Positions 33,838 through 42,450 of a stretch of 64,000 nucleotides of DNA are shown here, piece by piece. The DNA is taken from assembly GCF_009935865.1 (NCBI RefSeq), contig NZ_QWEL01000004.1:177015-241014 (forward strand). The letters run 5' to 3'. The notes under the pieces were generated by a model that did no database searches, had not been told where the DNA came from, and saw nothing but the letters and a program-made list of their open reading frames with translations. Both the position numbers and the translations under genes were made by a program. Each line of letters opens with the position of its first letter. Within the stretch, counting starts at the first letter, position 1. The DNA is from Odoribacter sp. Z80 (GTDB taxonomy: Bacteria > Bacteroidota > Bacteroidia > Bacteroidales > Marinifilaceae).

Positions 33838-35277
33838 TTAGAACTGAAAATAAATAAAATCAACAGATTCCCCCCCAAACATCAGAATCAGTAAAACAAG
33901 CACATAATAAATGCTCCAGCGCACACCCTGCGAACGAATTTGCCTGTCTATGGCCAATGCATGTTCTTTATCCCGTTGTATCCACTCCACTAACAATAAG
34001 ATTAAAATTCCTCCCGCAGCTATCCCGCAGCCTTCCCAATGCGGCCAGGAAAACAAAGAAGCCGAGAACATACGCCTCAGATAAGCGATGGCCTGTGTCA
34101 TATTTTCTGCACGGAAAATCACCCAACCGGTCATCACCAGCCCGAAAGTCACTCCCATCTGCAACACTTCTTTTCCATTCGGCCAGAACCTGCCACGAGC
34201 CACCGTATCCTGATATTTCCTGTTTTTTCCCAACAGCAAAAGGGGCAGAAACAAAAACGCATGATATGCCCCCCAGACGATAAACGTCCAGTTGGCCCCA
34301 TGCCACAGGCCACTGAGTAAAAAAATAACCATTGTATTGCGGAACACCATTCCCTTCTTACCCCGGCTTCCCCCCAGAGGAATATAGACATAATCCCTGA
34401 ACCAGGTGTTCAGAGAGATATGCCACCTCCGCCAAAACTCCGCAATATCCCGGGAAAAATAAGGGAAATGAAAATTCTTCATCAAATCTATCCCAAACAG
34501 ACGGGCCGTACCGATTGCAATATCGGAATAACCGGAAAAATCACCGTAAATCTGAAATGTAAACAAAACAGCACCTAACAACAACGTACTTCCCGACTCA
34601 TGTGTGTAATGATTAAAAATAACAGTGACAGCCACAGCACAATTGTCCGCTACCACCACTTTCTTAAAAAATCCCCACAAAATCTGGCGCATACCGTCCA
34701 TTGCCTTTCCATAGTCAAAACTCCGGGACTTCGCAAACTGAGGCAATAAATTAGTGGCTCTTTCAATAGGTCCGGCCACCAGTTGAGGGAAAAAACTGAT
34801 ATAAGCAAAAAAAGTAACAATATCGCAGGTAGGACTGATTCTCTTCTGATAAACGTCTATGGTGTAACTCAACGCCTGAAAAGTATAAAAACTGATGCCG
34901 ACAGGCAAAAGGACATCCAGCATAACCCAATCAGGCTCATACCCCAGAGACCTGAACAAAGCGGCCAGATTTTCCGAAAAAAAATTAAAATATTTAAAAA
35001 GTCCGAGAATGAAAAGATTAAGTGAGATATTGCCTGCACTAATCCATTTCTGAACCCGGCGGTTCCCATCATTTTTCTGCAGTAATATTCCGCTCCAGTA
35101 ACTACAAAATGAGGTGAAGGCTATCAAAAGCAAAAAACGCAAATCCCACCAACCGTAAAAAAGATAACTGGCCGCAACAACAAACAGATTCTGCCACTGC
35201 CTGGATCCAGACAACATCCAATAACAGCAAAACACCAAAGGCAAAAAAAACAGAAATTCTATCGAATTAAATAACAT
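33838..35277 (-). CDS. MBOAT-family O-acyltransferase (AlgI-like)
   Basis: A 479-residue polytopic membrane protein. The conserved MBOAT core is present: FPQLVAGPIERATNLLPQ, FHFPYFSRDIAEFWRRWHISL and the catalytic His in LLSGLWHGANWTF. This is the AlgI/DltB branch, which passes acyl groups to periplasmic acetyltransferases. A run of seven C sits near the C-terminal codons (33870-33876). It forms a two-gene unit with the SGNH protein. Divergent from the aminotransferase gene across a 266-bp spacer. Confidence 0.92.
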   Translation of the reverse strand: MLFNSIEFLFFLPLVFCCYWMLSGSRQWQNLFVVAASYLFYGWWDLRFLLLIAFTSFCSYWSGILLQKNDGNRRVQKWISAGNISLNLFILGLFKYFNFFSENLAALFRSLGYEPDWVMLDVLLPVGISFYTFQALSYTIDVYQKRISPTCDIVTFFAYISFFPQLVAGPIERATNLLPQFAKSRSFDYGKAMDGMRQILWGFFKKVVVADNCAVAVTVIFNHYTHESGSTLLLGAVLFTFQIYGDFSGYSDIAIGTARLFGIDLMKNFHFPYFSRDIAEFWRRWHISLNTWFRDYVYIPLGGSRGKKGMVFRNTMVIFLLSGLWHGANWTFIVWGAYHAFLFLPLLLLGKNRKYQDTVARGRFWPNGKEVLQMGVTFGLVMTGWVIFRAENMTQAIAYLRRMFSASLFSWPHWEGCGIAAGGILILLLVEWIQRDKEHALAIDRQIRSQGVRWSIYYVLVLLILMFGGESVDFIYFQF

Positions 35278-35543
35278 CTTCCGTTTTCAACTACAATTTA
35301 TCAAAGTAATTATACCGGATACATTAACCAGACACCAGCTTTATAATAGCACAACGGACAAAATTAAAGAATCTTTATATATATGGCAAATTTTAATCTC
35401 ACACATCTTTGAAATTCAATATTTTTACTTCCCTACTGTTGTTTTCACCCATGAATGCCGATTAAAACAGAAAACATTGCTTTCTCTTCATAATATTTTC
35501 TATTTTTGTACTGAAAAAAATTATAGTTCATAATTATTTACGA
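35278..35543. other. Divergent AT-rich intergenic region
   Basis: 266 bp between the MBOAT gene (minus) and the aminotransferase gene (plus). A plus-strand promoter is visible: TATTTTTG at 35501-35508, with TTG at 35477-35479, 21 nt upstream. No convincing minus-strand promoter, inverted repeat or small gene was seen. Confidence 0.5.
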
Positions 35544-36584
35544 ATGAAGTCATTTGTATTTCCCGGTAATATAGAGCCGGAAATATTAGAAATCGGGGCT
35601 CGCCAGATTCCTTATATGCGGACCGAAGCTTTTTCAGCCATAGTTAAAGAATGTGAACAAATCATGTTGGAGCTGATGGGATGTCCCGGTGGGCGTGTTA
35701 TTTTTTACACCGCCTCAGGAACGGCTGCCATGGACGCAACTGTCGCCTGTTATGTCTCTACAAGAAAAAAAGCACTCGCTATTGCAGGAGGCTCTTTCGG
35801 ACACAGGTGGCACTCTTTATGCAAGTATTACCACGTCCCCTGTGATGTTTTTGAAGTTCCGTTCGCTAAAGACATCGACTACGAAGCATTAGAAAAAATG
35901 ATGCAAACCTCACAGCCGGACGTGCTGTTATGCCAACATCACGAAACTTCTTCCGGGGAATTATTCAACATTGATGAAATATCCCGGCTATGTAAAAAAT
36001 ACAACATCACACTGGTCGTAGATGCCATCAGCTCCTTTTTGGCTGATTCTTATAATATGTCCCGGTCAGGAGTTGACATGACCATCATCAGCAGCCAGAA
36101 AGGACTAAACATCCCCCCGGGATTATCATTTATCATCCTGTCTTCAAAAATATCAGAACAGGAATTCAAACACCTGAATTTCTATCTGGATTTTGAGGAA
36201 AACCTGAAAAATCTGGTACGCGGTCAAACACCTTATAGCCCGGCAACCACCATATTTCTTCAATTACATGCCCGGCTGAAAATGATTCAAAAAAACGGAA
36301 TAGCCCCCATTTTACAAAAAATACGGGAAAACGCCTTACATTTCAGACAGCGATGTAAAGAAAACAATTGGCAAATACCAGCAGAAACACCTTCAAACTG
36401 CATCACCGGATTTTATGTAAAAAAAGACGGTTATGCCATTTTTAAGGAATTACTGAAAAAAGAAATCTTTGTTATGCCGGGGGGGATCAATAACTTTTTA
36501 AGGGTCTCTCATCTGGGCTGTCAAACTCCGGAAGACTGCGACATGTTAGCTAAATCCATCAAAAACATAGAAAATACTCTATGA
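35544..36584 (+). CDS. Class V (PLP) aminotransferase in glycan cassette
   Basis: A 346-residue PLP enzyme of the class V / 2-aminoethylphosphonate-type fold. Visible: TASGTAAMDATVACYV (cofactor phosphate region), CQHHETSSGELFN, LVVDAISSF (Asp that contacts the PLP ring) and the Schiff-base lysine in TIISSQKGLNIPPG. The stop overlaps the next gene's start by four bases (ATGA), coupling it to a CTP-transferase and a glycerophosphotransferase-like protein. This suggests it makes an amino-polyol or amino-phosphonate that is activated with CTP; the actual substrate is not known, and no PEP mutase is nearby. A run of seven G lies at 36479-36485. Confidence 0.85.
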   Translation: MKSFVFPGNIEPEILEIGARQIPYMRTEAFSAIVKECEQIMLELMGCPGGRVIFYTASGTAAMDATVACYVSTRKKALAIAGGSFGHRWHSLCKYYHVPCDVFEVPFAKDIDYEALEKMMQTSQPDVLLCQHHETSSGELFNIDEISRLCKKYNITLVVDAISSFLADSYNMSRSGVDMTIISSQKGLNIPPGLSFIILSSKISEQEFKHLNFYLDFEENLKNLVRGQTPYSPATTIFLQLHARLKMIQKNGIAPILQKIRENALHFRQRCKENNWQIPAETPSNCITGFYVKKDGYAIFKELLKKEIFVMPGGINNFLRVSHLGCQTPEDCDMLAKSIKNIENTL

Positions 36585-37084
36585 AAAAAAAAGAAATTAT
36601 TGTCTATACCTCAGGTACATGGGACCTATTTCATATAGGCCATCTGAATATTCTGGAAAAATCAGCAGCTTTAGGAGATAAATTAATCGTTGGAGTCAGT
36701 ACCGACGAACTGATATACAGTTATAAAGGTATAAAACCCATTATTCCGTTTGAGGAACGAATGCGCATCATTGAAGCCATTGGCGTAGTTTCAAAAGTGG
36801 TGCCCCAGGAAATCCTGACAGATATCCGTCAACTAAAAGAATTCGATGTCGACATCGTCACAATCGGAGATGACTGGAAAAACAAATACCTGGAAGGATT
36901 GGAATGGATGAAATCCCAACCGGACAAACAAGTGGTATACCTGCCTTATACCGGAGGCATCAGTACAACCTCAATCAAAAAAACAATTATCGATAACGCA
37001 AACGCTATTATTTTGGCAAATCTCGAACGGGAACAACGGGATTGGACAGGAAAAGACAACACCAATTCAACACCTGAAAAATGA
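36581..37084 (+). CDS. Glycerol-3-phosphate cytidylyltransferase-like (TagD family)
   Basis: A 167-residue nucleotidyltransferase. The HxGH motif occurs in TWDLFHIGHLNIL (residues 13-25) and the ISTTS signature in GGISTTSIKK, both characteristic of the TagD/PCT family that makes CDP-glycerol, CDP-ethanolamine or related CDP-alcohols. Overlaps of four bases with both neighbours (ATGA) show a tightly coupled three-gene cassette with the class V aminotransferase and the TagF-like transferase. Confidence 0.9.
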   Translation: MKKKEIIVYTSGTWDLFHIGHLNILEKSAALGDKLIVGVSTDELIYSYKGIKPIIPFEERMRIIEAIGVVSKVVPQEILTDIRQLKEFDVDIVTIGDDWKNKYLEGLEWMKSQPDKQVVYLPYTGGISTTSIKKTIIDNANAIILANLEREQRDWTGKDNTNSTPEK

Positions 37085-38133
37085 AAATAATACTTTTTTG
37101 CGAACAAAAATATGCCATCCACATCTTACATCCTATTCAGGAAGAAGCAGACCGTCAAGGAGGACACGGGATATTGTGGTACGTGCATAAAAAAAACATT
37201 CCTGATTTTCCCTTAAAAGACCAGGTCAACTGGACCAATAATATACAGGATATTTACGATTACAGGCCGGAAGTTATATTTGTACCCTGTAACATCGTTC
37301 CTTACTACCTGCCAGGGGTAAAAATCCAAATCTTTCACGGCTACGCCGCAGAGAAAAAAGACCACTGGATCATCCGCAGGTATTTCGATGCTTATTTTAC
37401 GCAAGGCCCTTTCTTCACCAAAGTTTTTTCGGCCCTATCCCGAAAATACAAAGACTTCGAAGTGACAGAAACCGGATGGCCCCGCCAGGACTGGATTTTT
37501 CATCATTTACACGCTTTTGATGCAGAAAAAAAAGCCTTACTGGAACAATACCAACGGGAAAAAATGGTATTGTATGCACCAACCTTTTCCCCATCCCTGA
37601 CCTCCCTTCCCCATTTAAAAGCAGGGTTGGAACAATTGGTAAAAGAAAAAAACATTCTTCTCTTGCTGAAATTCCATCCTCTAACCAAAGATGAATGGAA
37701 AGAGGAATACCGCCTTTGGGCTCAGCAGCAGCCAAACGTAGTCTGGATAGAAGACCACGATATCACCAAATACGAACTGATGTCGGACGTCATGCTCAGC
37801 GACACCTCTTCTACGGTATACGAATTCTTACTGCTGGACAAACCGGTAATCACCTATAAAACCGTAGCTAAAGATATATACTGGATCGATATCCAGAAAG
37901 CAGAAGACCTGTCTTCTGCTTATGAACAGGCACTCCACGACGATAGCTCCTTGCAGAAACGCCAATGGATTATCGATAACTACGACCCTTATCTGGACGG
38001 TAAAGTCTGCCAACGCATGCTGGCCGCTGCCGCAGATTATATTGCCCGCAAAGGAGTCCCGCAGAAACGTCCACTCAATTTATGGAGAAAATATACCAGT
38101 ATTAAAAAATTCGGTAAAATCCGAAAGAACTAA
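37081..38133 (+). CDS. CDP-glycerol glycerophosphotransferase-family protein (TagF/TagB-like)
   Basis: A 350-residue protein of the PF04464 type. It has a GT-B-like layout with FHGYAAEKKDHW (the His-Gly of the active site), TGWPRQDW, LLLKFHPLT and MLSDTSSTVYEFLLLDKPV near the C-terminus, the usual poly(glycerol-phosphate) polymerase motifs. It would transfer a phospho-alcohol from a CDP carrier onto the surface glycan. It follows its likely CDP donor synthase and precedes an InaA-type kinase by 14 nt. Confidence 0.87.
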   Translation: MKIILFCEQKYAIHILHPIQEEADRQGGHGILWYVHKKNIPDFPLKDQVNWTNNIQDIYDYRPEVIFVPCNIVPYYLPGVKIQIFHGYAAEKKDHWIIRRYFDAYFTQGPFFTKVFSALSRKYKDFEVTETGWPRQDWIFHHLHAFDAEKKALLEQYQREKMVLYAPTFSPSLTSLPHLKAGLEQLVKEKNILLLLKFHPLTKDEWKEEYRLWAQQQPNVVWIEDHDITKYELMSDVMLSDTSSTVYEFLLLDKPVITYKTVAKDIYWIDIQKAEDLSSAYEQALHDDSSLQKRQWIIDNYDPYLDGKVCQRMLAAAADYIARKGVPQKRPLNLWRKYTSIKKFGKIRKN

Positions 38134-38147
38134 TCTCCTTTAATCCG

Positions 38148-38912
38148 ATGAAACTCATATTGCATCCCCAGTTTGAGCATCTGCGCCAGTTCGTTGAAGA
38201 ATTGCCCCAACGTTTCTCCAAGGAAGGAGAAGTGCTTCAGGACCGGCGGAATACGATTAAAGTATTTCACGTAAATGGCTTGGATATTAATGTGAAACGT
38301 TTCCGGGTACCTTTCTTTTTCAACCGTATTATTTATACTTTTTTCCGGGCTTCCAAAGCCTCCAAAGCATATCTTAACGCTCTGGAAGTGCTTCGCCGGG
38401 GATTTGAAACTCCCCATTCCATTGCTTACATCGAACAATACCGGGGGGGGCTTCTGCACTGGAGTTACTACATCAGCCTGCAAAGTTCCTTCCGGCAGGA
38501 AATGAGAGACTATTATTTCGGTCCGCTAACAGGAAATGAACCTTTAATAAAAGCATTTGCCCAATACACGGCAGACCTGCATGAAAACGGCATTTGTCAC
38601 AATGATTACTCTCCCGGCAACGTGTTGATAGGCCGGAATCAGGAACAATACCGTTTTTCATTAGTGGATATCAACCGGATGAAATTCAAACCCATGAATC
38701 TAAAAGAGGGATGCCGCAACCTGAAAAGGATGTTTGAGAATCAGGAATTATATGTCTTCCTGGCCAGGGAATACGCCCGGAAACGCGGTTTTTCCCCGGA
38801 AGAATGCATCAAACAAACCTTACATTACAACCGCTTGTCTCTCCAAAGGGACCGCAGGAAAAAACGGGTAAAAAGATTCAGGAAAAAACTTTTCACCTGG
38901 TTATCCTTTTAA
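38148..38912 (+). CDS. Lipopolysaccharide kinase, InaA/KdkA-like
   Basis: A 254-residue kinase-like protein. The catalytic loop HNDYSPGNVL (about residues 155-164) and the metal-binding DIN that follows (VDINRMKF) are those of the InaA/WaaP/Kdo-kinase family, which phosphorylates LPS inner core. A run of eight G at 38443-38450 encodes the Gly-Gly of RGGLLHW. It ends 12 nt inside the 3' end of the convergent GT2 gene. Confidence 0.85.
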   Translation: MKLILHPQFEHLRQFVEELPQRFSKEGEVLQDRRNTIKVFHVNGLDINVKRFRVPFFFNRIIYTFFRASKASKAYLNALEVLRRGFETPHSIAYIEQYRGGLLHWSYYISLQSSFRQEMRDYYFGPLTGNEPLIKAFAQYTADLHENGICHNDYSPGNVLIGRNQEQYRFSLVDINRMKFKPMNLKEGCRNLKRMFENQELYVFLAREYARKRGFSPEECIKQTLHYNRLSLQRDRRKKRVKRFRKKLFTWLSF

Positions 38913-39677
38913 TTGCGGATCCACATCTTCCGGTTTTACGCGGCTCTCCCAGATTTTAGCAATGGTAGTGAATTTATAGAAAGCTTCCATTCCGGCATTC
39001 ACCAATCCGGCCTTGCCATCCCTAAACCCTCCTTTTAAAATATAAGCTTTTATAAAACGATAAGCCGGAGCATAAAACAAAGACCAATAACTGTAAGATT
39101 TTCCCGAACGCTTCAACACTTCATTATCAGTATAGGCATTTAGTTTTCTCCATTTCAGATTCAGAGGATTATTGATCAAATGGACAAAAGCCAAATCTTT
39201 TCGTTGTTTGGGTATCTTTACTGTTTTTCCCGCTAACTGAGGAACTGTATGCACATAAGGAGGCCAATAGGCACCTTCTTTCCGGAAAAAACGCAGGATA
39301 TAATCCGGATAATCACCGTGCATAAATCTCCCCATCAGATAGTTTTTGCGGGGAATCCACAAACCCTCCGGAGGATTGCTCTGCCGAATATAAGCATATA
39401 AATACTGTTTTAAAGCCAACGGAACAACCTCATCCGAATCCACAACCAACACCCATTCCCAGGTTGCGGAATGGATGGCAAAATTACGAGCCGGCTCCGG
39501 AGGATTGCATGGTTCGTGGAAAATAATCCGGGTATTGTATTTTTTTGCAATCTCAAGTGTCTTATCCGTACTATACATATCACAAATCACTATTTCATCA
39601 AACCCGGACACAGAGTTCAATACCCGTTCTAAAAACTTTTCTGAGTTATAAGTATGAATTACCACCGATATTTTCAT
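38901..39677 (-). CDS. GT2 glycosyltransferase, paralogue A (currently facing no promoter)
   Basis: A 258-residue family 2 glycosyltransferase (WaaE/KdtX-like). Start ATG at 39677. Motifs: SVVIHTYNSEKFLERVL, CDMYSTDKT, the metal-binding VVDSDEVVP, and the conserved WIPRKNYLMGRFMHGDYPDY block. It has the same length as the divergent paralogue at 39974-40750 and is very similar over its whole length. The two start codons face each other across a 296-bp spacer holding a candidate invertible promoter that at present points away from this gene, so it would be silent until inversion. Probably adds a sugar to LPS core or O-glycan. Confidence 0.92.
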   Translation of the reverse strand: MKISVVIHTYNSEKFLERVLNSVSGFDEIVICDMYSTDKTLEIAKKYNTRIIFHEPCNPPEPARNFAIHSATWEWVLVVDSDEVVPLALKQYLYAYIRQSNPPEGLWIPRKNYLMGRFMHGDYPDYILRFFRKEGAYWPPYVHTVPQLAGKTVKIPKQRKDLAFVHLINNPLNLKWRKLNAYTDNEVLKRSGKSYSYWSLFYAPAYRFIKAYILKGGFRDGKAGLVNAGMEAFYKFTTIAKIWESRVKPEDVDPQLKG

Positions 39678-39764
39678 AAGCCGCCTTATATTAAAACCAA
39701 CTGCCGCCACAGCCTTCTGACACCAAAATACATTTCAGCAACAGGCCTCCCCACCAACTTAATG

Positions 39765-39897
39765 GTACGTTTATTTTGGTCAGATATACAGAAGACCTAC
39801 CCGCCCGGTTATAATAAATAAAAGATTGACTATATGTAAAATAAAAATTTGCACTATCCTGAAAGATTCTTTACATTTGTTACCGGAATAAACGTAC
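39765..39897. promoter_or_regulatory. Candidate invertible promoter between two paralogous GT2 genes
   Basis: GTACGTTTATT (39765-39775) and AATAAACGTAC (39887-39897) are perfect inverted repeats, extended inward with two mismatches to 16 bp (39765-39780 / 39882-39897). Inside is one excellent promoter facing right: TTTG at 39848-39851, a 20-nt spacer, and TACATTTG at 39872-39879. No promoter faces left. The present orientation serves paralogue B; inversion would aim it at paralogue A. The AAACGT core is shared with the segment at 13895-14061. Confidence 0.75.
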
Positions 39898-39909
39898 ATT
39901 TTTATTTTT

Positions 39910-39934
39910 AATCGTCTTCGCACAGCAGACGATT
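39910..39934 (+). promoter_or_regulatory. Leader hairpin of GT2 paralogue B
   Basis: AATCGTCT (39910-39917) pairs with AGACGATT (39927-39934) in the 5' leader downstream of the promoter, followed by a short T-rich stretch. It may be a weak attenuator or an RNA-stabilising stem. Confidence 0.4.
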
Positions 39935-39973
39935 TTAATATTTACCGAGCGTAAAGATTCAATCCAGCTACTC

Positions 39974-40750
39974 ATGAAGATTTCTGTCGTCATTCAAACC
40001 TTAAACTCTGAAAAATTTCTGGAGCGGGTACTCCAATCCGTCAAAGCATTCGACGAAATAGTGATTTGTGATATGTATAGCACGGACAAAACCATTGAAA
40101 TTGCGGAGCGATACAACTGCAAAATCGTATTTCATGAAAAAACCAATTATTGTGAACCTGCCCGAAACTTTGCCATACAGGCAGCCAGTCATGAATGGGT
40201 GTTGGTGGTTGACTCAGACGAAATCGTTCCGGACGCATTGAGGAAATATTTATACGAATTTATCCAATCCCCGGACACATTGAACGGCATTTGGATTCCC
40301 CGCAAAAACTATCTGATGGGGAGATTCATGCACGGTGATTATCCGGATTACATCCTGCGTTTTTTCCGGAAAGAAGGTAGCTACTGGCCTCCCTACGTCC
40401 ATTCCGTCCCCAATGTACAGGGAAAGACTATCCGTATACCCAAACAAAGAAAAGATTTGGCTTTCATCCATTTAATCAACAATCCGTTGGAACTCCGACT
40501 GACCAAATTAAATACCTATACGACAAAGGAAATCACGAAAAGGGCAAATCACAACTTTCCTCTTGGGGCGATATTCTATGCACCTGCCTACCGCTTTTTT
40601 AAAGCTTATATTTTAAAAGGCGGATTCAAAGACGGGAAAGCCGGGTTGGTGAATGCCGGAATGGATGCATTCTATAAATTCACCACCATTGCTAAAATCT
40701 GGGAAAGCCGGGTCAATCCGGAAGACATAGACCCGGACTTACGGACATAA
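39974..40750 (+). CDS. GT2 glycosyltransferase, paralogue B (currently downstream of the promoter)
   Basis: A 258-residue family 2 glycosyltransferase closely related to paralogue A: SVVIQTLNSEKFLERVL, VVDSDEIVP, the identical block from WIPRKNYLMG to FRKEG apart from one residue, and the same GGFKDGKAGLVNAGMDAFYKF end. Differences cluster around residues 55-67, 90-105 and 180-200, which may determine the sugar or acceptor. The promoter inside the adjacent inverted-repeat segment faces this gene, so it is the expressed copy in this sequence. It converges on folA, 5 nt from that gene's end. Confidence 0.92.
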   Translation: MKISVVIQTLNSEKFLERVLQSVKAFDEIVICDMYSTDKTIEIAERYNCKIVFHEKTNYCEPARNFAIQAASHEWVLVVDSDEIVPDALRKYLYEFIQSPDTLNGIWIPRKNYLMGRFMHGDYPDYILRFFRKEGSYWPPYVHSVPNVQGKTIRIPKQRKDLAFIHLINNPLELRLTKLNTYTTKEITKRANHNFPLGAIFYAPAYRFFKAYILKGGFKDGKAGLVNAGMDAFYKFTTIAKIWESRVNPEDIDPDLRT

Positions 40751-40754
40751 AGAA

Positions 40755-41249
40755 CTATCTTCTCCGCCGGTAATCCAAAAAAGAATAAGCATACTCATTC
40801 TTCCCGTCAGCCTCAAAATCTTCCCGGTCCAGCAAATCCCACTGGGAAGGGAGAATCTCCGGAATAAAAGTATCGCCTTCGGGACTTACTCCCACTCTCG
40901 TTAAATACAGGGTGTCAGCTTTATCCCAAAATTCCCGGTAAATCGTTCCGCCCCCGATAACAAACACTTTTTCCTCTTCCTTTAACTTCTCCATGGCTTC
41001 CGCCGGACTGCCTGCCACCTCAACGCCGGCCGGTCTAAAAGCAGCATTACGGGAGATAACCACATTGCGCCGGCCGGGCAACGAACGTCCGATAGATTCG
41101 AAAGTCTTTCTTCCCATCAAAATAGTATATCCGGTCGTTAAAACCTTAAACCGTTTTAAATCAGCCGACAAATGCCATATCAAACCGTTTTCACGGCCTA
41201 TCACGTTATTTTCTGCGGCTGCGACAATAATAGATAATTCCATCCTCAT
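40755..41249 (-). CDS. folA: Dihydrofolate reductase
   Basis: A 164-residue (or 162 from the ATG at 41243) DHFR reducing dihydrofolate with NADPH. Motifs: SIIVAAAENNVIGREN, LIWHLSADLKRFK, ILMGRKTFESIG, PGRRNVVISR and VIGGGTIYREF (NADPH loop). A -7 box TATCTTTG lies 14 nt upstream on the minus strand (41263-41270). It is a housekeeping gene in the middle of the glycan island and pairs functionally with thyA 1.4 kb away. Confidence 0.95.
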   Translation of the reverse strand: MRMELSIIVAAAENNVIGRENGLIWHLSADLKRFKVLTTGYTILMGRKTFESIGRSLPGRRNVVISRNAAFRPAGVEVAGSPAEAMEKLKEEEKVFVIGGGTIYREFWDKADTLYLTRVGVSPEGDTFIPEILPSQWDLLDREDFEADGKNEYAYSFLDYRRRR

Positions 41250-41262
41250 TTGTTTTATTTCA

Positions 41263-41270
41263 CAAAGATA
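41263..41270 (-). promoter_or_regulatory. -7 element of the folA promoter
   Basis: CAAAGATA on the plus strand, TATCTTTG on the minus strand. It is very close to the start codon, giving a short leader and favouring the inner ATG at 41243. Confidence 0.5.
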
Positions 41271-41388
41271 GCAATTTAGCCTATTAAATCAGTCAATAAA
41301 GATATATATTCGCCAGGCATTGCTTTTTAAAAAATTTTATTGAACTTTGTCTACTCAAACAAAATACTGATTAATCCTAAAATATCAT

Positions 41389-42450
41389 ATGAACCTACTT
41401 TGTGTTTCTCATTCTATAGATATTATCAACTATGGAATGCTCCAGGCCATGAGTAAAGAAGGCTTTCATGTTTACGTCACTTATGCCTCTGAAGAAGAAA
41501 AACAAGTTTTACCTCAAGATTGTACTCCTTTACAAATCCCGCATTTCCGTAGTAAATTCAAATGGTCGGCCATAAAGGCCGTGCGGGCGATCATCAAACA
41601 ATATGATATTGATGTGATTTACGCCCTGAACAGCGCTGATTTATCCATCGCCCTGTTCGCATCCTATTTCACAAAAGCCAAAGTAGTCGGCTACCGGGGC
41701 ACACAGGCAAAAATACGCCGAAGCGACCTGACCTACTACCTGGGTATTCTGAATCCTTGTATCTCCCATGTCATGTGCGCAACGGCCGACATAAAAGAAC
41801 AATTATCCCGTTATATTCCGGAAAAGAAAATGACAATTAACCCTAAACCTTATGATGTAAAATGGATGGATGATGTGTTCGCCCACCCCAAAAAAGCGGA
41901 GGGGATTCCGGAAGATGCCTTTCAAGTCATTTGCCTGGCCAACACAAAAAACCGTCCCTTCAAAGGATTGCGGATTTTAATTGAAGGCATGCACTTACTC
42001 CACGGTTCCAATATACACTTAATCCATTTGGGAGACTACGACAACGCTGACCTTGAATTGGCCCAACAGGGCCCGGCTGCTCCCCAGATTCATCTATTGG
42101 GCCAACACAAGGATGCCATTCATTATCTGCCTGGAAAAGATGTCTGCATCTGTCCTTCCACCCGGGACGCTTCCCCCCGAAGCTTGCGGGAAGCAATGGC
42201 TTGTAAAGTGGCCTGTATTGTTACGGACATTCCGGGAGCAAAAGAACTGGTCGTGGACGGAGAAACCGGTCTGATTATTCAGCCCAACTCCCCCGAAGCC
42301 ATAGCCGAAAGCATCCGGTACTTAGCCTCCGACCGGGAGAAAGCAATAGCCTTCGGGCTCGCCGGCTATGAAAGGATACGGACAGTATACACTATGGAAA
42401 AATACGTGGCAAACCTGAAAAAGGTATTTCATTCAGTCACTCATTCCTGA
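41389..42450 (+). CDS. GT4-family glycosyltransferase
   Basis: A 353-residue GT-B glycosyltransferase. The C-terminal donor domain has NRPFKGLRILIEGMHLL, CICPSTRDASPRSLREAMACK (the E-x7-E region of GT4) and DGETGLIIQPNSPEAIAE. The N-terminal acceptor domain begins LLCVSHSIDIINYGM. It closes the glycan island, converging on thyA. The substrate is not deducible. Confidence 0.9.
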   Translation: MNLLCVSHSIDIINYGMLQAMSKEGFHVYVTYASEEEKQVLPQDCTPLQIPHFRSKFKWSAIKAVRAIIKQYDIDVIYALNSADLSIALFASYFTKAKVVGYRGTQAKIRRSDLTYYLGILNPCISHVMCATADIKEQLSRYIPEKKMTINPKPYDVKWMDDVFAHPKKAEGIPEDAFQVICLANTKNRPFKGLRILIEGMHLLHGSNIHLIHLGDYDNADLELAQQGPAAPQIHLLGQHKDAIHYLPGKDVCICPSTRDASPRSLREAMACKVACIVTDIPGAKELVVDGETGLIIQPNSPEAIAESIRYLASDREKAIAFGLAGYERIRTVYTMEKYVANLKKVFHSVTHS

